A stretch of 64,000 bases of DNA from Methylorubrum populi (lineage in GTDB: Bacteria; Pseudomonadota; Alphaproteobacteria; Rhizobiales; Beijerinckiaceae): assembly GCA_036946625.1 (NCBI GenBank), contig JAQIIU010000003.1:383961-447960 (forward strand), in the 5' to 3' direction. Numbering within the stretch: position 1 is the stretch's first letter; every line of letters starts with the position of its first letter. The notes under the pieces were generated by a model, which saw nothing but the letters and a program-made list of their open reading frames with translations, was not told the origin of the DNA and made no database searches. This document shows, piece by piece, positions 21,201-28,511 of the stretch. Position numbers and translations under genes: made by a program.

Positions 21201-22662
21201 TGGCGAGGCGTTCGCGGCGGTGGAACGCGGCGGCCGCGACGCGGGCGGCCTCTTCGGGCGCGGCGCCGTCGAGGCGGGCGGCGTAGTCGAGGGCGAGATC
21301 GTTCAGCGCCGCGCGGCTCTGGGCGGAGAGCAGCAGGATCTCGGGTGGGCGGCCCGCCTCGCCGTTCGCGGCGACGGGGCCTGCGTCGGTCAGCACGACG
21401 TGGGCGTTGGTGCCGCCGAAGCCGAACGAGTTCACGCCGGCGAAGCGCTCGACCTTCGTGCGGGCGAGCGCCAGCGGGGCGCGGTTCACGGCGAGGTTGA
21501 GCCCGTCGAACGGGATCTCGGGGTTCAGCTCGGCCGCGTGCAGGGAAGGCGGCAGCAGGTCGTGTTCGAGGGCGAGGCTCGCCTTCAGCAGGCCCGCGAG
21601 CCCCGAGACCGGCTCGGTATGGCCGATATTGGTCTTGATCGAACCGATCGGCAGCGGCGCCCGTCGCGGCTTGCCGAGCTTGCCGCCGATGGCGCCGGCC
21701 TCGATCGGGTCGCCGACCGGCGTGCCGGTGCCGTGGGCCTCGACGAAGGCGATCCGGTCGAGGTCGATCTCCGCCTCGCGGTAGACCTGCTCCAGCAGCG
21801 CGCCCTGGGCATGGCCGGAGGGAAGCGAGATGCCGGTGGTGCGCCCGTCCGAATTGACGCCGCTCGCCGCGATCACGCCGCGCACCGTCCGGCCGCTGCG
21901 GGCGGCGGCCTCGGCCGATTGCAGGATCAGCACGACGCCGCCCTCGGCGCGCACGTAGCCGTCGGCACTGGCCGAGAAGGCTTGGCACAGGCCGGTGCGC
22001 GAGAGCATCTGCGCGTTGGAGAACGAGATGAAGTTGAACGGGCTCGCCAGGATGTTGGCGCCGGCCACCACGGCGGTGTCGACCTGCCCGGCCTCGATCG
22101 CGGCGATCGCGGCGTTGAGCGCGACCAGCGAGGAGGAGCAGGCGGTGTCGAGGGTGAAGCTCGGGCCCTTCAGGTCGTAGATGTAGGAGATGCGGTTCGA
22201 GATGATCGAGAGCGTGTTGCCGGTGGCCGCGTAGGCGTCGCCCGAGGACGGGTCGAGGATGCGCAGGTTGCCGTAATCGAGCGCCGAGGCGCCGACGAAC
22301 ACGCCGATCGGGCTGCCGGCCACCGCGGAGGGGCGCAGGCCCGCATCCTCGAACGCCTCCCAGGTCAGTTCCAGCAGCATGCGCTGCTGCGGGTCCATCT
22401 GCTCGGCCTCGCGCGGCGAGATGCCGAACACGCCGGGATCGAACGACCAGACGTCGTCGAGAACGCCCGCCGCCCAGGTGTAGCTCTTGCCCCGCTCCTG
22501 CGCCCGCGGATGGCCGAAGGCCGGCAGCGACCAGCGATCCTCGGGGATGCGCGAGACGGCGCAGCGCGCTTCCGTCAGGAGCTGCCACAGCCCCTCGACG
22601 TTCGGGGCTCCGGGCAGGCGGCAGGCGCGGCCGACGATCGCGATGTTCTTGCGGTTTGTCAC
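15256..22662 (-). CDS. Fully reducing type I polyketide synthase KS-AT-DH-MT-ER-KR-ACP
   Basis: One 2,468-residue module, probably iterative. KS about 1-430, active Cys175 in DTACSSS, with HGTGTPVGDP and NIGHTEP His motifs. AT about 525-830, Ser620 in GHSVGE, YPFH in the specificity loop (malonyl-like FH). DH about 885-1170, His919 in HRIDGQVILP, later LDSCFHGL. MT-like about 1330-1480 with an atypical glycine loop VGFGPLS. ER about 1730-2030 with HGGAGGVGLAA. KR about 2050-2240 with TGGLGGFG and Tyr2214 in SYVAAN. ACP Ser2382 in IGLDSLMG. There is no thioesterase: release is presumably by the overlapping oxoamine synthase. GTG 22662 (VTNRKNIAIVG) was chosen because KS domains start there; the frame is open to 22803. 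Confidence 0.93.
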   Translation of the reverse strand: MTNRKNIAIVGRACRLPGAPNVEGLWQLLTEARCAVSRIPEDRWSLPAFGHPRAQERGKSYTWAAGVLDDVWSFDPGVFGISPREAEQMDPQQRMLLELTWEAFEDAGLRPSAVAGSPIGVFVGASALDYGNLRILDPSSGDAYAATGNTLSIISNRISYIYDLKGPSFTLDTACSSSLVALNAAIAAIEAGQVDTAVVAGANILASPFNFISFSNAQMLSRTGLCQAFSASADGYVRAEGGVVLILQSAEAAARSGRTVRGVIAASGVNSDGRTTGISLPSGHAQGALLEQVYREAEIDLDRIAFVEAHGTGTPVGDPIEAGAIGGKLGKPRRAPLPIGSIKTNIGHTEPVSGLAGLLKASLALEHDLLPPSLHAAELNPEIPFDGLNLAVNRAPLALARTKVERFAGVNSFGFGGTNAHVVLTDAGPVAANGEAGRPPEILLLSAQSRAALNDLALDYAARLDGAAPEEAARVAAAAFHRRERLATRLALPIGPATDVPAALRALAEGEESEAAVVGTAVERSAEVAFVYSGNGSQWVGMGREAYEESAAFRARFDQVDGLFEKLSGWSLKEAMFAEDLDAHLSLTRVSQPLIFAIQSASTAALRAKGLAPRTVLGHSVGEIAAAEAAGILSLDQAVRVIFHRSKHQETTRGFGTMAVLLGPVEEMEAFLADYPTLDIAAYNSPKAITVAGPEADIEAAMKALARKRRRGRKLDLEYPFHGRLMDPTERPLLRDLDGLKASAGHTAMVSTVTGTVLPGARFGAGYWWRNIREPVRFCEALQEAARQGARLFVEVGPRATLLPHIGDAIEPLAIEVASVGVMHRKPAGGDPIAKAVAAALVAGAAVDEARLFGADPAGVVALPLYPWQRRPFRLAETTEGAGAAPRPYHPLAGARLAPDGLEWHGHLDAALVPELDDHRIDGQVILPGAAFVEMALHVARQALRAESVTLADVEILSPMVFAEDSLREVLVRLSGSGNQIQILSRPRLTPTPWQLHASAKIIEGDFSAPAPRALAIPAEHAIAGESLYRRALASGLGFGENFRQVAASARIDETTIVSELIPAEADARYGLVPARLDSCFHGLILLFAELMGEGAAKAYVPVRFGEVRLLRPGAAIARAEIRTRRRNERSILADFTLTDAEGEVVATIREGRFQALRAKSGSDLDAYAITQGVERATEPTALPLERRPSVAERLRPSLAAATAPDTADLGPGHLLLEGWATALAYRLAEGLSEKGRVVLDSRLPSALHPWATNALYALESSGLATLDKGVWRLRRDVRLPAPEETMRWIAADHPELAAELVLLADTTALVGRIVAGDASASASLPPAALDAFHLRGATARAAAEVAARIVAEARGRLPSDRALRILQVGFGPLSARAAALAREADARLTVLETDRRLAERARLALPGSVAVIEAADALPAGAFDLVLASDVLHRSDKALPGQLAAALASGGLLVAVEPGASLFRDLVFGLAPDWFEEAVADMPVSRLDDVTGWQRRLSASGLVRVSADRAASANGDDLLLVAEAPARPAVGHGQSFAFVVGSDDDFGAETASSLATLLVASGVHVSIILDSEQSLRELERETPDTVVFLAGAFAGEGEAATRLRDRCLSLKRCAEHLGSRQTRLWVVAPGATRDAGGEAAAVEAGVWAFSRTLANEAANLDVRRIDLAPALSSKDAAERLRALILSGTDETEIVLDADATRVVRFHPGRAAKTGGEAAPAARLERSNTGGLNEMVWGPAERAAPGPGEVEIAVAATGLNFRDVLWALSMLPEEILEDGFAGPRLGLEVSGRVTAVGAGVVDVAVGDAVVAFAQSGFATHVVVPEMVVAPMPQGLDPAAAATVPVAFLTAYYALCTCARLRKGEWLLVHGGAGGVGLAALQIAKWKGARVIATAGSREKRALVEALGAEHVLDSRSLAFVDDVRRITGDGVDVVLNSLFGEMMERSLNCLRPFGRFVELGKRDYVANTHIGLRPFRRNLSYFGVDLDQVLQHQGEDGARMFREVMALFAEGGLRPLPYQPFAADETSDAFRLMQQSGHVGKIVVTPPAPGSVARVRRNAFAIGDEGVHLVTGGLGGFGIEAARWLADRGAKRIVLVGRSGKPNEEGRAAIADLAARGVSVETRACDITSRRAVEALIDGIETRGERLAGVIHGAMVLRDGLISAIEPETLEAVIAPKVIGAQHLDAATRGRKLDYFVLFSSATTFIGNPGQGSYVAANGFMEGLARQRRRLGLPALAVAWGAIGDVGVLARNKAVMDTLASRVGVTPMDARLCLDLMAEALEGQGKASDEGVIAIAAMHWGKARERLATLRSPSYASLGSDQQAESGTVAAINIGALLRASDIDAVRKTVADAIVEDIARILRLPKDDISRVRQLSEIGLDSLMGVELGASLQERFALDAPPAGISSGLTVNELTETLIQAVATPVDEAAGVTLSLATKHVGDLDAATLTPFNELVEKNVSDIKEILP

Positions 22663-23182
22663 GTCGATCCGTTTACGCTGGTGAAGCAGGGACCGGATTC
22701 CGGCCGGCACGGGGGACACGCACCCCGAATGTCTTGCAAAACCTCCGTCGCATCGCGGCGCCTTCAGGAAGGCGGCCCGAGATCGGGGGTTTGTAAGAGG
22801 CACTCATAGTCCGACCGTCAGGACCGTCCAACCCGCTTGGCTGCGACCTCTCCCTTAATCCCGAGAGATTGGGAGATTGTGTGGCACGTATTCATCGGCG
22901 AAGCGTCGACGGGTGGAATTCGTGAGGACGTTGAAAGCAGCGGAAACAACCGGCACCCAGCAGAGCGAATGCGGAAACTGCCATCATTCTGCCCTGAGCA
23001 TGGCAAAGACCTTGCAAGGATTGCATGCGATTTGGGAAGCATGTTCTTATGGCTCTCGCCAGGTCGGAGTTGGCGTGAGGGGGCAATGTGCTGTTCTTGC
23101 AAGTTATGGTTGGCCCGGTCTCAAGAAGAAGCGTGATTCCGAGCCGTCCGAACGAGGGGTCCGCACGGCGCGCTCGGTTGGT
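22663..23182. promoter_or_regulatory. Intergenic region between ugd and the PKS gene
   Basis: 520 bases with no supported gene; between about 22840 and 23150 the G+C content is visibly lower than in the flanks. It should hold the PKS promoter. An imperfect inverted repeat (CTTGCAAAACCTCCG at about 22734 and its near complement CGGGGGTTTGTAAG at about 22785) is a candidate regulator site. Short frames here have poor codon bias. Confidence 0.35.
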
Positions 23183-24487
23183 TCATGCAATTCCGACGCC
23201 GGAATAGGCGAAACCGTGACGTTCGGCTTCCGCGGGCGCGTAGACGTTGCGCAGATCGACCAGGACCGGCGCCCGCATCACGCTCTTCAGCCGGGCGAGA
23301 TCGAGGGCCCGGAACGCGTTCCACTCCGTCACGATCACCAGCGCGTCCGCCCCTTCCGCGCAGGCATAGGCGTCGTCCGCATACGCCACGCCGTCGAGCA
23401 GCGGCCGCGCCTGCTCCATCCCCTCCGGATCGTAGGCGGTCACCTGCGCTCCGCCGTCCTGCAAGCCGGCGACGATCGACAGCGAGGGCGCATCGCGCAT
23501 GTCGTCGGTGTTCGGCTTGAACGTCAGGCCCAGCAGCGCCACCCGCTTGCCCCGCACCGAACCGCCGCAGGCCGTCACCACCTTGCGCGCCATCGCCCGC
23601 TTCCTCTGGTCGTTGACGGCCACCACCGTCTCCACGATCCGCACCGGCGTGCCGTGATCCTGCGCCGTCTTCACCAGCGCCAGCGTGTCCTTCGGGAAGC
23701 ACGAGCCGCCGTAGCCCGGGCCCGCATGCAGGAACTTCGCGCCGATGCGGTTGTCGAGCCCGATGCCGCGGGCGACCTCCTGCACGTTGGCGCCGACCTG
23801 CTCGCAGAGATCCGCGATCTCGTTGATGAAGGTGATCTTGGTGGCGAGAAACGCGTTGGCGGCGTACTTGGTCAGTTCGGCGGTGCGGCGTCCCGTGAGC
23901 AGGATCGGCGCCTGGTTGAGGTAGAGCGGGCGGTAGACCTCCTGCATCACGGCGGCCGTGCGGGCGTCCTCGGCGCCGATGACGATGCGGTCGGGCCGCT
24001 TGAAGTCGCCGATGGCGGCGCCCTCGCGCAGGAATTCGGGGTTGGAGGCGACCCCGACATCGGCGTCGGGCCGCGCCTCGCGGATGATGCGCTCGACCTC
24101 GTCGCCGGTGCCGACCGGCACGGTCGACTTGGTGACGACCACGGTGGTGCCGGTGAGCGCCGCGGCGATCTCGCGCGCGGCGGCGTAGACGTAGGAGAGG
24201 TCGGCGAAGCCGTCGCCGCGGCGCGAGGGCGTGCCGACGGCGATGAACACGGCCTGGGCGCGCGCGACGGCGGGGGCGAGGTCGGTGGAGAAGGACAGGC
24301 GCTTGGCGCGGACGTTGTCGGCGACGAGCGCGTCGAGACCGGGCTCGTAGATCGGCATGCGGCCCTCGTCGAGGGCGGCGATCTTGGCCGGGTCCCGATC
24401 GATGCAGGTCACCTCGTGGCCGAAATCGGCCAGGCACGCGCCCGACACCAGGCCGACATAGCCCGACCCAATCATCGCGATCCGCAT
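23183..24487 (-). CDS. ugd: UDP-glucose 6-dehydrogenase
   Basis: Oxidises UDP-glucose twice with NAD+ to UDP-glucuronate, a precursor for acidic polysaccharides or glycolipids. 434 residues. N-terminal Rossmann motif MIGSGYVGLVSGACLADFGH; catalytic Cys263 in GPGYGGSCFPKD; C-terminal domain with LLGLTFKPNTDDMRDAPS. ATG 24487 is preceded by a GGAGA ribosome-binding site. An 18-bp perfect hairpin sits 20 bases upstream of the start. Same strand as the glycosyltransferase before it and the PKS after it. Confidence 0.95.
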   Translation of the reverse strand: MRIAMIGSGYVGLVSGACLADFGHEVTCIDRDPAKIAALDEGRMPIYEPGLDALVADNVRAKRLSFSTDLAPAVARAQAVFIAVGTPSRRGDGFADLSYVYAAAREIAAALTGTTVVVTKSTVPVGTGDEVERIIREARPDADVGVASNPEFLREGAAIGDFKRPDRIVIGAEDARTAAVMQEVYRPLYLNQAPILLTGRRTAELTKYAANAFLATKITFINEIADLCEQVGANVQEVARGIGLDNRIGAKFLHAGPGYGGSCFPKDTLALVKTAQDHGTPVRIVETVVAVNDQRKRAMARKVVTACGGSVRGKRVALLGLTFKPNTDDMRDAPSLSIVAGLQDGGAQVTAYDPEGMEQARPLLDGVAYADDAYACAEGADALVIVTEWNAFRALDLARLKSVMRAPVLVDLRNVYAPAEAERHGFAYSGVGIA

Positions 24488-24507
24488 CGATGTCTCCGTC
24501 GGGGCAG

Positions 24508-24551
24508 CCGGGCTACACACCGCACTTGCTGCGGTGCGGTGTGTAGCCCGG
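24508..24551. terminator. Perfect 18-bp inverted repeat upstream of ugd
   Basis: Arms 24508-24525 and 24534-24551 are exact complements with an 8-base loop. The element lies between the glycosyltransferase stop (24593) and the ugd start (24487). No T-run follows in the direction of transcription, so it could be a terminator/attenuator or a 5'-UTR structure governing ugd. Confidence 0.6.
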
Positions 24552-24592
24552 TTCGCGGCCCGCGCAAACCGCTTCCCCGCGGGGCCGGCGAC

Positions 24593-26746
24593 TCAGAGCC
24601 GGTAATGCGCTGCGGCCCGCGAGAGGTTGGGATTGTAGTAGGGATCGGCCCGCAGCACCGGCTCCCAGCGCTCGCGCATGACACGCGATTCGGCCTCGAA
24701 GCGGGCGCGCTTCTCCGGCGTGTCCTCGGCGCCCCGGCTCTTCGACTCGTGGTGAACGAGGCGGGCATGCGGCGTCCAGACGATGCGGTAGCCGGCCGCG
24801 CGGATCCTGAGGCACAGATCGACGTCGTTGAAGGCGACCGCCAGATGAACGGCGTCGAAGCCGCCGACTTCGGAAAACACGTCGGCCCGCACCGCGAGGC
24901 AGGCGCCGGTCACCGCCGAGACCTCCTGCGACAGCACCATGCGGGCGAAGTAGCCCGTCGCGCCGCCCGGCAGGCCGAGATGGCTGTGCCCGGCGATGCC
25001 GCCGATCCCGAGCACGATGCCGCCGTGCTGGATCGTGCCGTCGGGATAGAGGAGCTTCGCGCCGACCGCGCCGATCTCCGGATCGCTCGCGATCGCGGCG
25101 AGTTCGCCGAGCCAGCCCGGCTCCAGCACCTCGACGTCGTTGTTGAGGAAGAGGAGGATGCTGCCCGCCGCGGCCGCCGCGCCCCGGTTCGACAGATCCG
25201 AGAAATTGAAGGGCCCCGGCGCCGGCAGGACGCGGAGGCGCGATTCGGCGGCGTATCGGGCGAACAGATCCCGCGTCGCCGGCTCGGTGCTGCCGTTGTC
25301 GACGACGATCACCTCCAGGGCCGGGTAGTCGGTTCGCGAGAACAGCCCGTCGAGGACGACGGCGAGCAGTTCCGCCCGGTCGCGGGTGGGGATGATCACC
25401 GAGACCGGGGGCGCCGGTTCGGGCAGGGGACGCACCAGCCGGTTGAAGCCCTGCGGCCCCCGCTCGGCCCGGGCCCCCTTCCGCTCCGCGACCTCGGCCA
25501 GTGCCCGCAGCCGCGCATCCTCGGCCCGCGCCGGCGCCCGGTCCGAGAAGGTGCCGGAGCCGGCCGCCGCCCGCCAGTGATAGAGGACCTTGGGGATATG
25601 GCGCACCCGCGCGGGGTCGAGCCCCTCGGTCAGGCGCAGCAGCAGGTCGTGGTCCTGGCTGCCCTCGAAGCCGGGCCGCAGGCCGCCGAGCCGGCGCAAG
25701 GTCGCCGTGCGGACCACGCAGAGGTGGTTCACGTAGTTCTGCCCCCACAGCAGTTCGCGGTCGTACCCGGACTTGAAATGCGGCTCGAAGCGGCGGCCGC
25801 GGCCGTCGACCTTGTCCTCGTCGCTGTAGACCAGTTCCAGGCCCGGATCGGCCCGCACCGCCCTGGCGACCTCGTAGAGGGCGTCCTCGGCGAGGAGGTC
25901 GTCGTGGTCGAGGAAGGCGGCGTAGGCGCCGCTCGCCAGGCCCAGGGCGTCGTTGGTCGCCCGGGCGATGTGACCGTTCTCCGGGCGGCGCAGGGTGCGG
26001 ATGCGCGGCTCCTGCGCCGCGTGGCGGGCGATCAGCCGCGGGATGCGCGGGTCGGTGGAGGCGTCGTCGGCGATGCAGAGTTCCCAGGCCCGGTAGAGCT
26101 GGCCGCGCACCGAGCGGATCGCCGCGTCCAGAACGCGCGGGTCGGGGTCGTGCACCGGCATCAGCACGCAGATCAGGGGCGGCGCCTCCCAGCCGGCGAT
26201 CTCGGCCCGGATGCGCGCGCGCTCGGCCGGCGAGCGGCGGTCGAAGCGGGCGATCCAGGCGCCGTAACCGGTCTCGCTCCGGTGGGCGAGCGCCCGCGCG
26301 ATCATCCCGCGGGCGCGCAGCTTGAGGCCGAGGAGGCGCCAGCAGACCGCCTGTGCGGCGAGGCCGGGCTGGCGCAGGGCCGCCCGCGCCACGATGGCGA
26401 GACGCCCGCGGCGGCGGATGGCGAGATCCCGCAGGGCAAAGGGCTGGGTCCGCGACAGCGCCGTGATGCGCAGGGCCGCGACGCCCGGCGGCAGCCGTCC
26501 GGTCCAGGCGAAGGCGTCGCCGCCGAGCGGTTCCTCGGCCAGGGCCTCGCTCGCCCCGTCCGCCGACACCGCGCCGAGGAGGGCGCGGGCGATGCCGCCG
26601 CTGCCGGAATCGCGCCACGTCAGGCCGACCCAGGCGCCGCCGAGCCCGGCCCCGGACAGATCGATGCGTAGGTCGGCGCCGTCCGCGCCCGTCACGGGCA
26701 GCGCCCGGCCGGCGAGTGTGGCCCCCGGCCCCGCCCGTTCCGCCAT
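24593..26746 (-). CDS. Large glycosyltransferase with two GT2 domains
   Basis: 717 residues: an N-terminal region of about 190 residues with no recognised fold, then two family-2 GT-A domains. The first has ICVLMPVHDPDPRVLDAAI, IADDASTD and FLDHDDLL (DxD-like), plus YSDEDKVD. The second has VSVIIPTRDRAELL, VVDNGSTEP, LFLNNDVEVL (DxD) and AFNDVDLCLRIRAAGYR. This architecture is typical of polysaccharide or O-antigen/rhamnan-type polymerising glycosyltransferases at the cytoplasmic face. No membrane helices seen. It lies 7 bases downstream of an unrecognised gene (same strand) and upstream of ugd. Confidence 0.9.
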   Translation of the reverse strand: MAERAGPGATLAGRALPVTGADGADLRIDLSGAGLGGAWVGLTWRDSGSGGIARALLGAVSADGASEALAEEPLGGDAFAWTGRLPPGVAALRITALSRTQPFALRDLAIRRRGRLAIVARAALRQPGLAAQAVCWRLLGLKLRARGMIARALAHRSETGYGAWIARFDRRSPAERARIRAEIAGWEAPPLICVLMPVHDPDPRVLDAAIRSVRGQLYRAWELCIADDASTDPRIPRLIARHAAQEPRIRTLRRPENGHIARATNDALGLASGAYAAFLDHDDLLAEDALYEVARAVRADPGLELVYSDEDKVDGRGRRFEPHFKSGYDRELLWGQNYVNHLCVVRTATLRRLGGLRPGFEGSQDHDLLLRLTEGLDPARVRHIPKVLYHWRAAAGSGTFSDRAPARAEDARLRALAEVAERKGARAERGPQGFNRLVRPLPEPAPPVSVIIPTRDRAELLAVVLDGLFSRTDYPALEVIVVDNGSTEPATRDLFARYAAESRLRVLPAPGPFNFSDLSNRGAAAAAGSILLFLNNDVEVLEPGWLGELAAIASDPEIGAVGAKLLYPDGTIQHGGIVLGIGGIAGHSHLGLPGGATGYFARMVLSQEVSAVTGACLAVRADVFSEVGGFDAVHLAVAFNDVDLCLRIRAAGYRIVWTPHARLVHHESKSRGAEDTPEKRARFEAESRVMRERWEPVLRADPYYNPNLSRAAAHYRL

Positions 26747-26753
26747 CGCCGCC

Positions 26754-27800
26754 CTAAGCCTCCCAGCTCTTCGAGACGGAGGCGCGCACGGCGTCGCTCA
26801 GCACCATGTCGTAGACCACCATGTCGCGGGCGAAGCGCATGCCGCGCAGCAGCTCGGCCAGGGCCAGCGTCTCGTTGGGGATCGGCAGCGGCAGCGGCAG
26901 CGGCGCCTCGATCCCGATATGGTGGAACACCGAGGCCATGAAGGCCTCGAAGTAGTCGCGGTGGCCGACGACGTCGATGCGCGACAGGACCTCGACCGCG
27001 ATGATGGAACTGGCCGGCATCAGCCGGTCCTCGGGGACGTGGGTGCTGAGCTGGCGCGTCAGGGGATTGTAGAGCAGGTGGTAGGCCGGCTCCGGCATCA
27101 TCCGGAACAGCCGCTTCAGGCTCTTCACGTCGGTGAAGTCGTAGTCGAGGGTGAAGGCCGCCGCCTCGACGAGGTTGCCCAGGCGCCAGTGCTGCTCCGG
27201 GCTGGCGGCGATGCTCGCCCGCTCCCGCAGCCAGAACAGGCGGCCCGCCAGTTCCACGAAGGGGTCGTGGACGAGCAGCATGGTCAGCGCGCCGCTCTGG
27301 ACGAAGTGCCCCTCGTAGCGCGGGAAGATGATCGAGCCCGCCATCAGGCAGGAATCGAGCGTCACGGTGTCGAACATCGACCGCAGGATCTCGTCCGTAA
27401 ATCGGCCGATCCCGAAATACGATTGCCGGAAACAGGGAAACAGAGCGGTCTGGATCACCGTCTCCGGACGGATGTGCCCGTTGAGCAGGATGACCTTCCT
27501 GTCCGTGAGGCCCGTGCGCGGCAGGCGCCGGTAGACCATCACATTGGTATCGACGTCGTAGATCTCGAGCCGCTCGATCCCGGCGAGGCCCGGCACGTCC
27601 GAGTCGCGGATCTCGAAATGGCACTGGCCGGTCGCGTGCCAGCCGAACTTGATGAAATTCTCGTCGGCGTGGATGGCCGGGACTTCCGCCACCCGCCGCC
27701 CCTCGACGGCGACGGAGACCCGGCTGATCGCCAGCGGATTGTCCGGCACCACCCAGCCCCTGATCACGTCGCCCTCGTCGGACGAAAGTAGAAACCGCAT
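26754..27800 (-). CDS. Unrecognised 348-aa protein linked to the glycosyltransferase
   Basis: Function unknown. The N-terminal 95 residues look like a small beta-sandwich (MRFLLSSDEGDVIRGWVVPD ... RRVAEVPAIHADENFIKFGW), recalling accessory domains attached to some glycosyltransferases. The remainder is alpha/beta, with SYFGIGRFTDEILRSMF, FPRYEGHFVQSGALTMLLVHDPF and FEAFMASVFHHIGIEAP. No signal peptide or membrane helix. ATG 27800 was chosen because sequence upstream is low-complexity. The 7-base gap to the glycosyltransferase argues for one transcript and a joint surface-sugar role (inference). Confidence 0.75.
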   Translation of the reverse strand: MRFLLSSDEGDVIRGWVVPDNPLAISRVSVAVEGRRVAEVPAIHADENFIKFGWHATGQCHFEIRDSDVPGLAGIERLEIYDVDTNVMVYRRLPRTGLTDRKVILLNGHIRPETVIQTALFPCFRQSYFGIGRFTDEILRSMFDTVTLDSCLMAGSIIFPRYEGHFVQSGALTMLLVHDPFVELAGRLFWLRERASIAASPEQHWRLGNLVEAAAFTLDYDFTDVKSLKRLFRMMPEPAYHLLYNPLTRQLSTHVPEDRLMPASSIIAVEVLSRIDVVGHRDYFEAFMASVFHHIGIEAPLPLPLPIPNETLALAELLRGMRFARDMVVYDMVLSDAVRASVSKSWEA

Positions 27801-28118
27801 CCTCGCTCGCCGTCCTCGGCCCGTGCCTGGTCCGCCGCCTGGTCCGTCCGCGCGGGCCGGCGCCCCGCCCGCGGGCGGGACCCTTCGGCCCCCGCGACGC
27901 GTGGGGTGTCCCGGAGCGACGGAAGCGGCGTCGCGACCGCGGTGCACTCTTAGCCGATTTTTTCCGCTTGCGCGCAATGGACGAACCGGGGGCGAGACGG
28001 CACCCGTCCGCGTTTCGACGATCGGCGCCGGAATCCGTGAAACCCCGCTTGCGGAGCCGGCCGGCTCCGGCTATAGCCGCGGCCTCGCAGGACACCGGGT
28101 CACCCCGGAAGCCTGCCG
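27801..28118. other. Intergenic region ahead of tRNA-Val
   Basis: 318 bases carrying the promoter of the minus-strand surface-sugar genes and that of the plus-strand tRNA. No gene, repeat or clear promoter recognised by eye. Confidence 0.4.
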
Positions 28119-28193
28119 GGGCGCGTAGCTCAGCGGGAGAGCACTACCTTGACATGGTAGGGGTCACAGGTTCGATCCCTGTCGCGCCCACCA
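28119..28193 (+). tRNA. tRNA-Val (anticodon GAC)
   Basis: Complete cloverleaf: acceptor GGGCGCG pairs with CGCGCCC (28183-28189); D-arm AGCTCAGCGGGAGAGC; anticodon stem CTACC/GGTAG around loop TTGACAT giving anticodon GAC (reads GUC); T-arm ACAGG-TTCGATC-CCTGT; discriminator A and encoded CCA (28191-28193). Confidence 0.97.
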
Positions 28194-28228
28194 TCCTCAC
28201 CCGACGAGGATGGATCGAGAAAGGACCG

Positions 28229-28254
28229 AGGCTCCGGAAACGGGGCCTTTTTCT
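28229..28254 (+). terminator. Rho-independent terminator of tRNA-Val
   Basis: Stem AGGCTCC/GGGGCCT with loop GGAAAC followed by TTTTTC on the plus strand, 36 bases after the tRNA. A second hairpin (CCATCCTC/GAGGATGG, 28191-28213) overlaps the tRNA 3' end. Confidence 0.75.
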
Positions 28255-28433
28255 TTGGCTCGGGCCGCTCCGATCCGTCGGCCTCGCGTTTCACGTTGCG
28301 GCAACGGCGTGCGATGCGGCTTCCCGCGAAGGCGAATGACCGCAAGTGCGCCGCATGACCGCCGGACGCGCCGACGGGGGCGGCCGTTCACCGTTCGGAG
28401 GGCCGTTGCTTCGTCGCGCCCATTCGGAACGAA

Positions 28434-28460
28434 AAGTCCCGCCGTCTCCGGCGGGACTCC
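28434..28460 (-). terminator. Rho-independent terminator of the MFS gene
   Basis: Perfect 10-bp arms AGTCCCGCCG and CGGCGGGACT with a 4-base loop (28435-28458); read on the minus strand the stem is followed by TTTT. It lies 52 bases past the MFS transporter stop at 28512. Confidence 0.8.
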
Positions 28461-28511
28461 TCCTTGGACCCTCCCGGGGCGTCGCGGCCTCGCCTGGAGG
28501 CGTGACCCGGT

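Noticed and set aside
13892..22588. Very long second reading frame opposite/alongside the PKS (2,898 codons)
   Set aside because: Only its C-terminal 455 codons are a real gene (the oxoamine synthase); the rest is an out-of-frame Arg/Ala/Gly-rich shadow of the PKS.
15244..22809. Plus-strand 2,521-codon frame across the PKS
   Set aside because: Antisense shadow produced by GC-rich codon bias; composition is Gly/Arg/Ala/His repeats without domains.
22818..23102. 94-codon minus-strand frame upstream of the PKS
   Set aside because: Atypical codon use, no ribosome-binding site, no recognisable fold; treated as promoter region.
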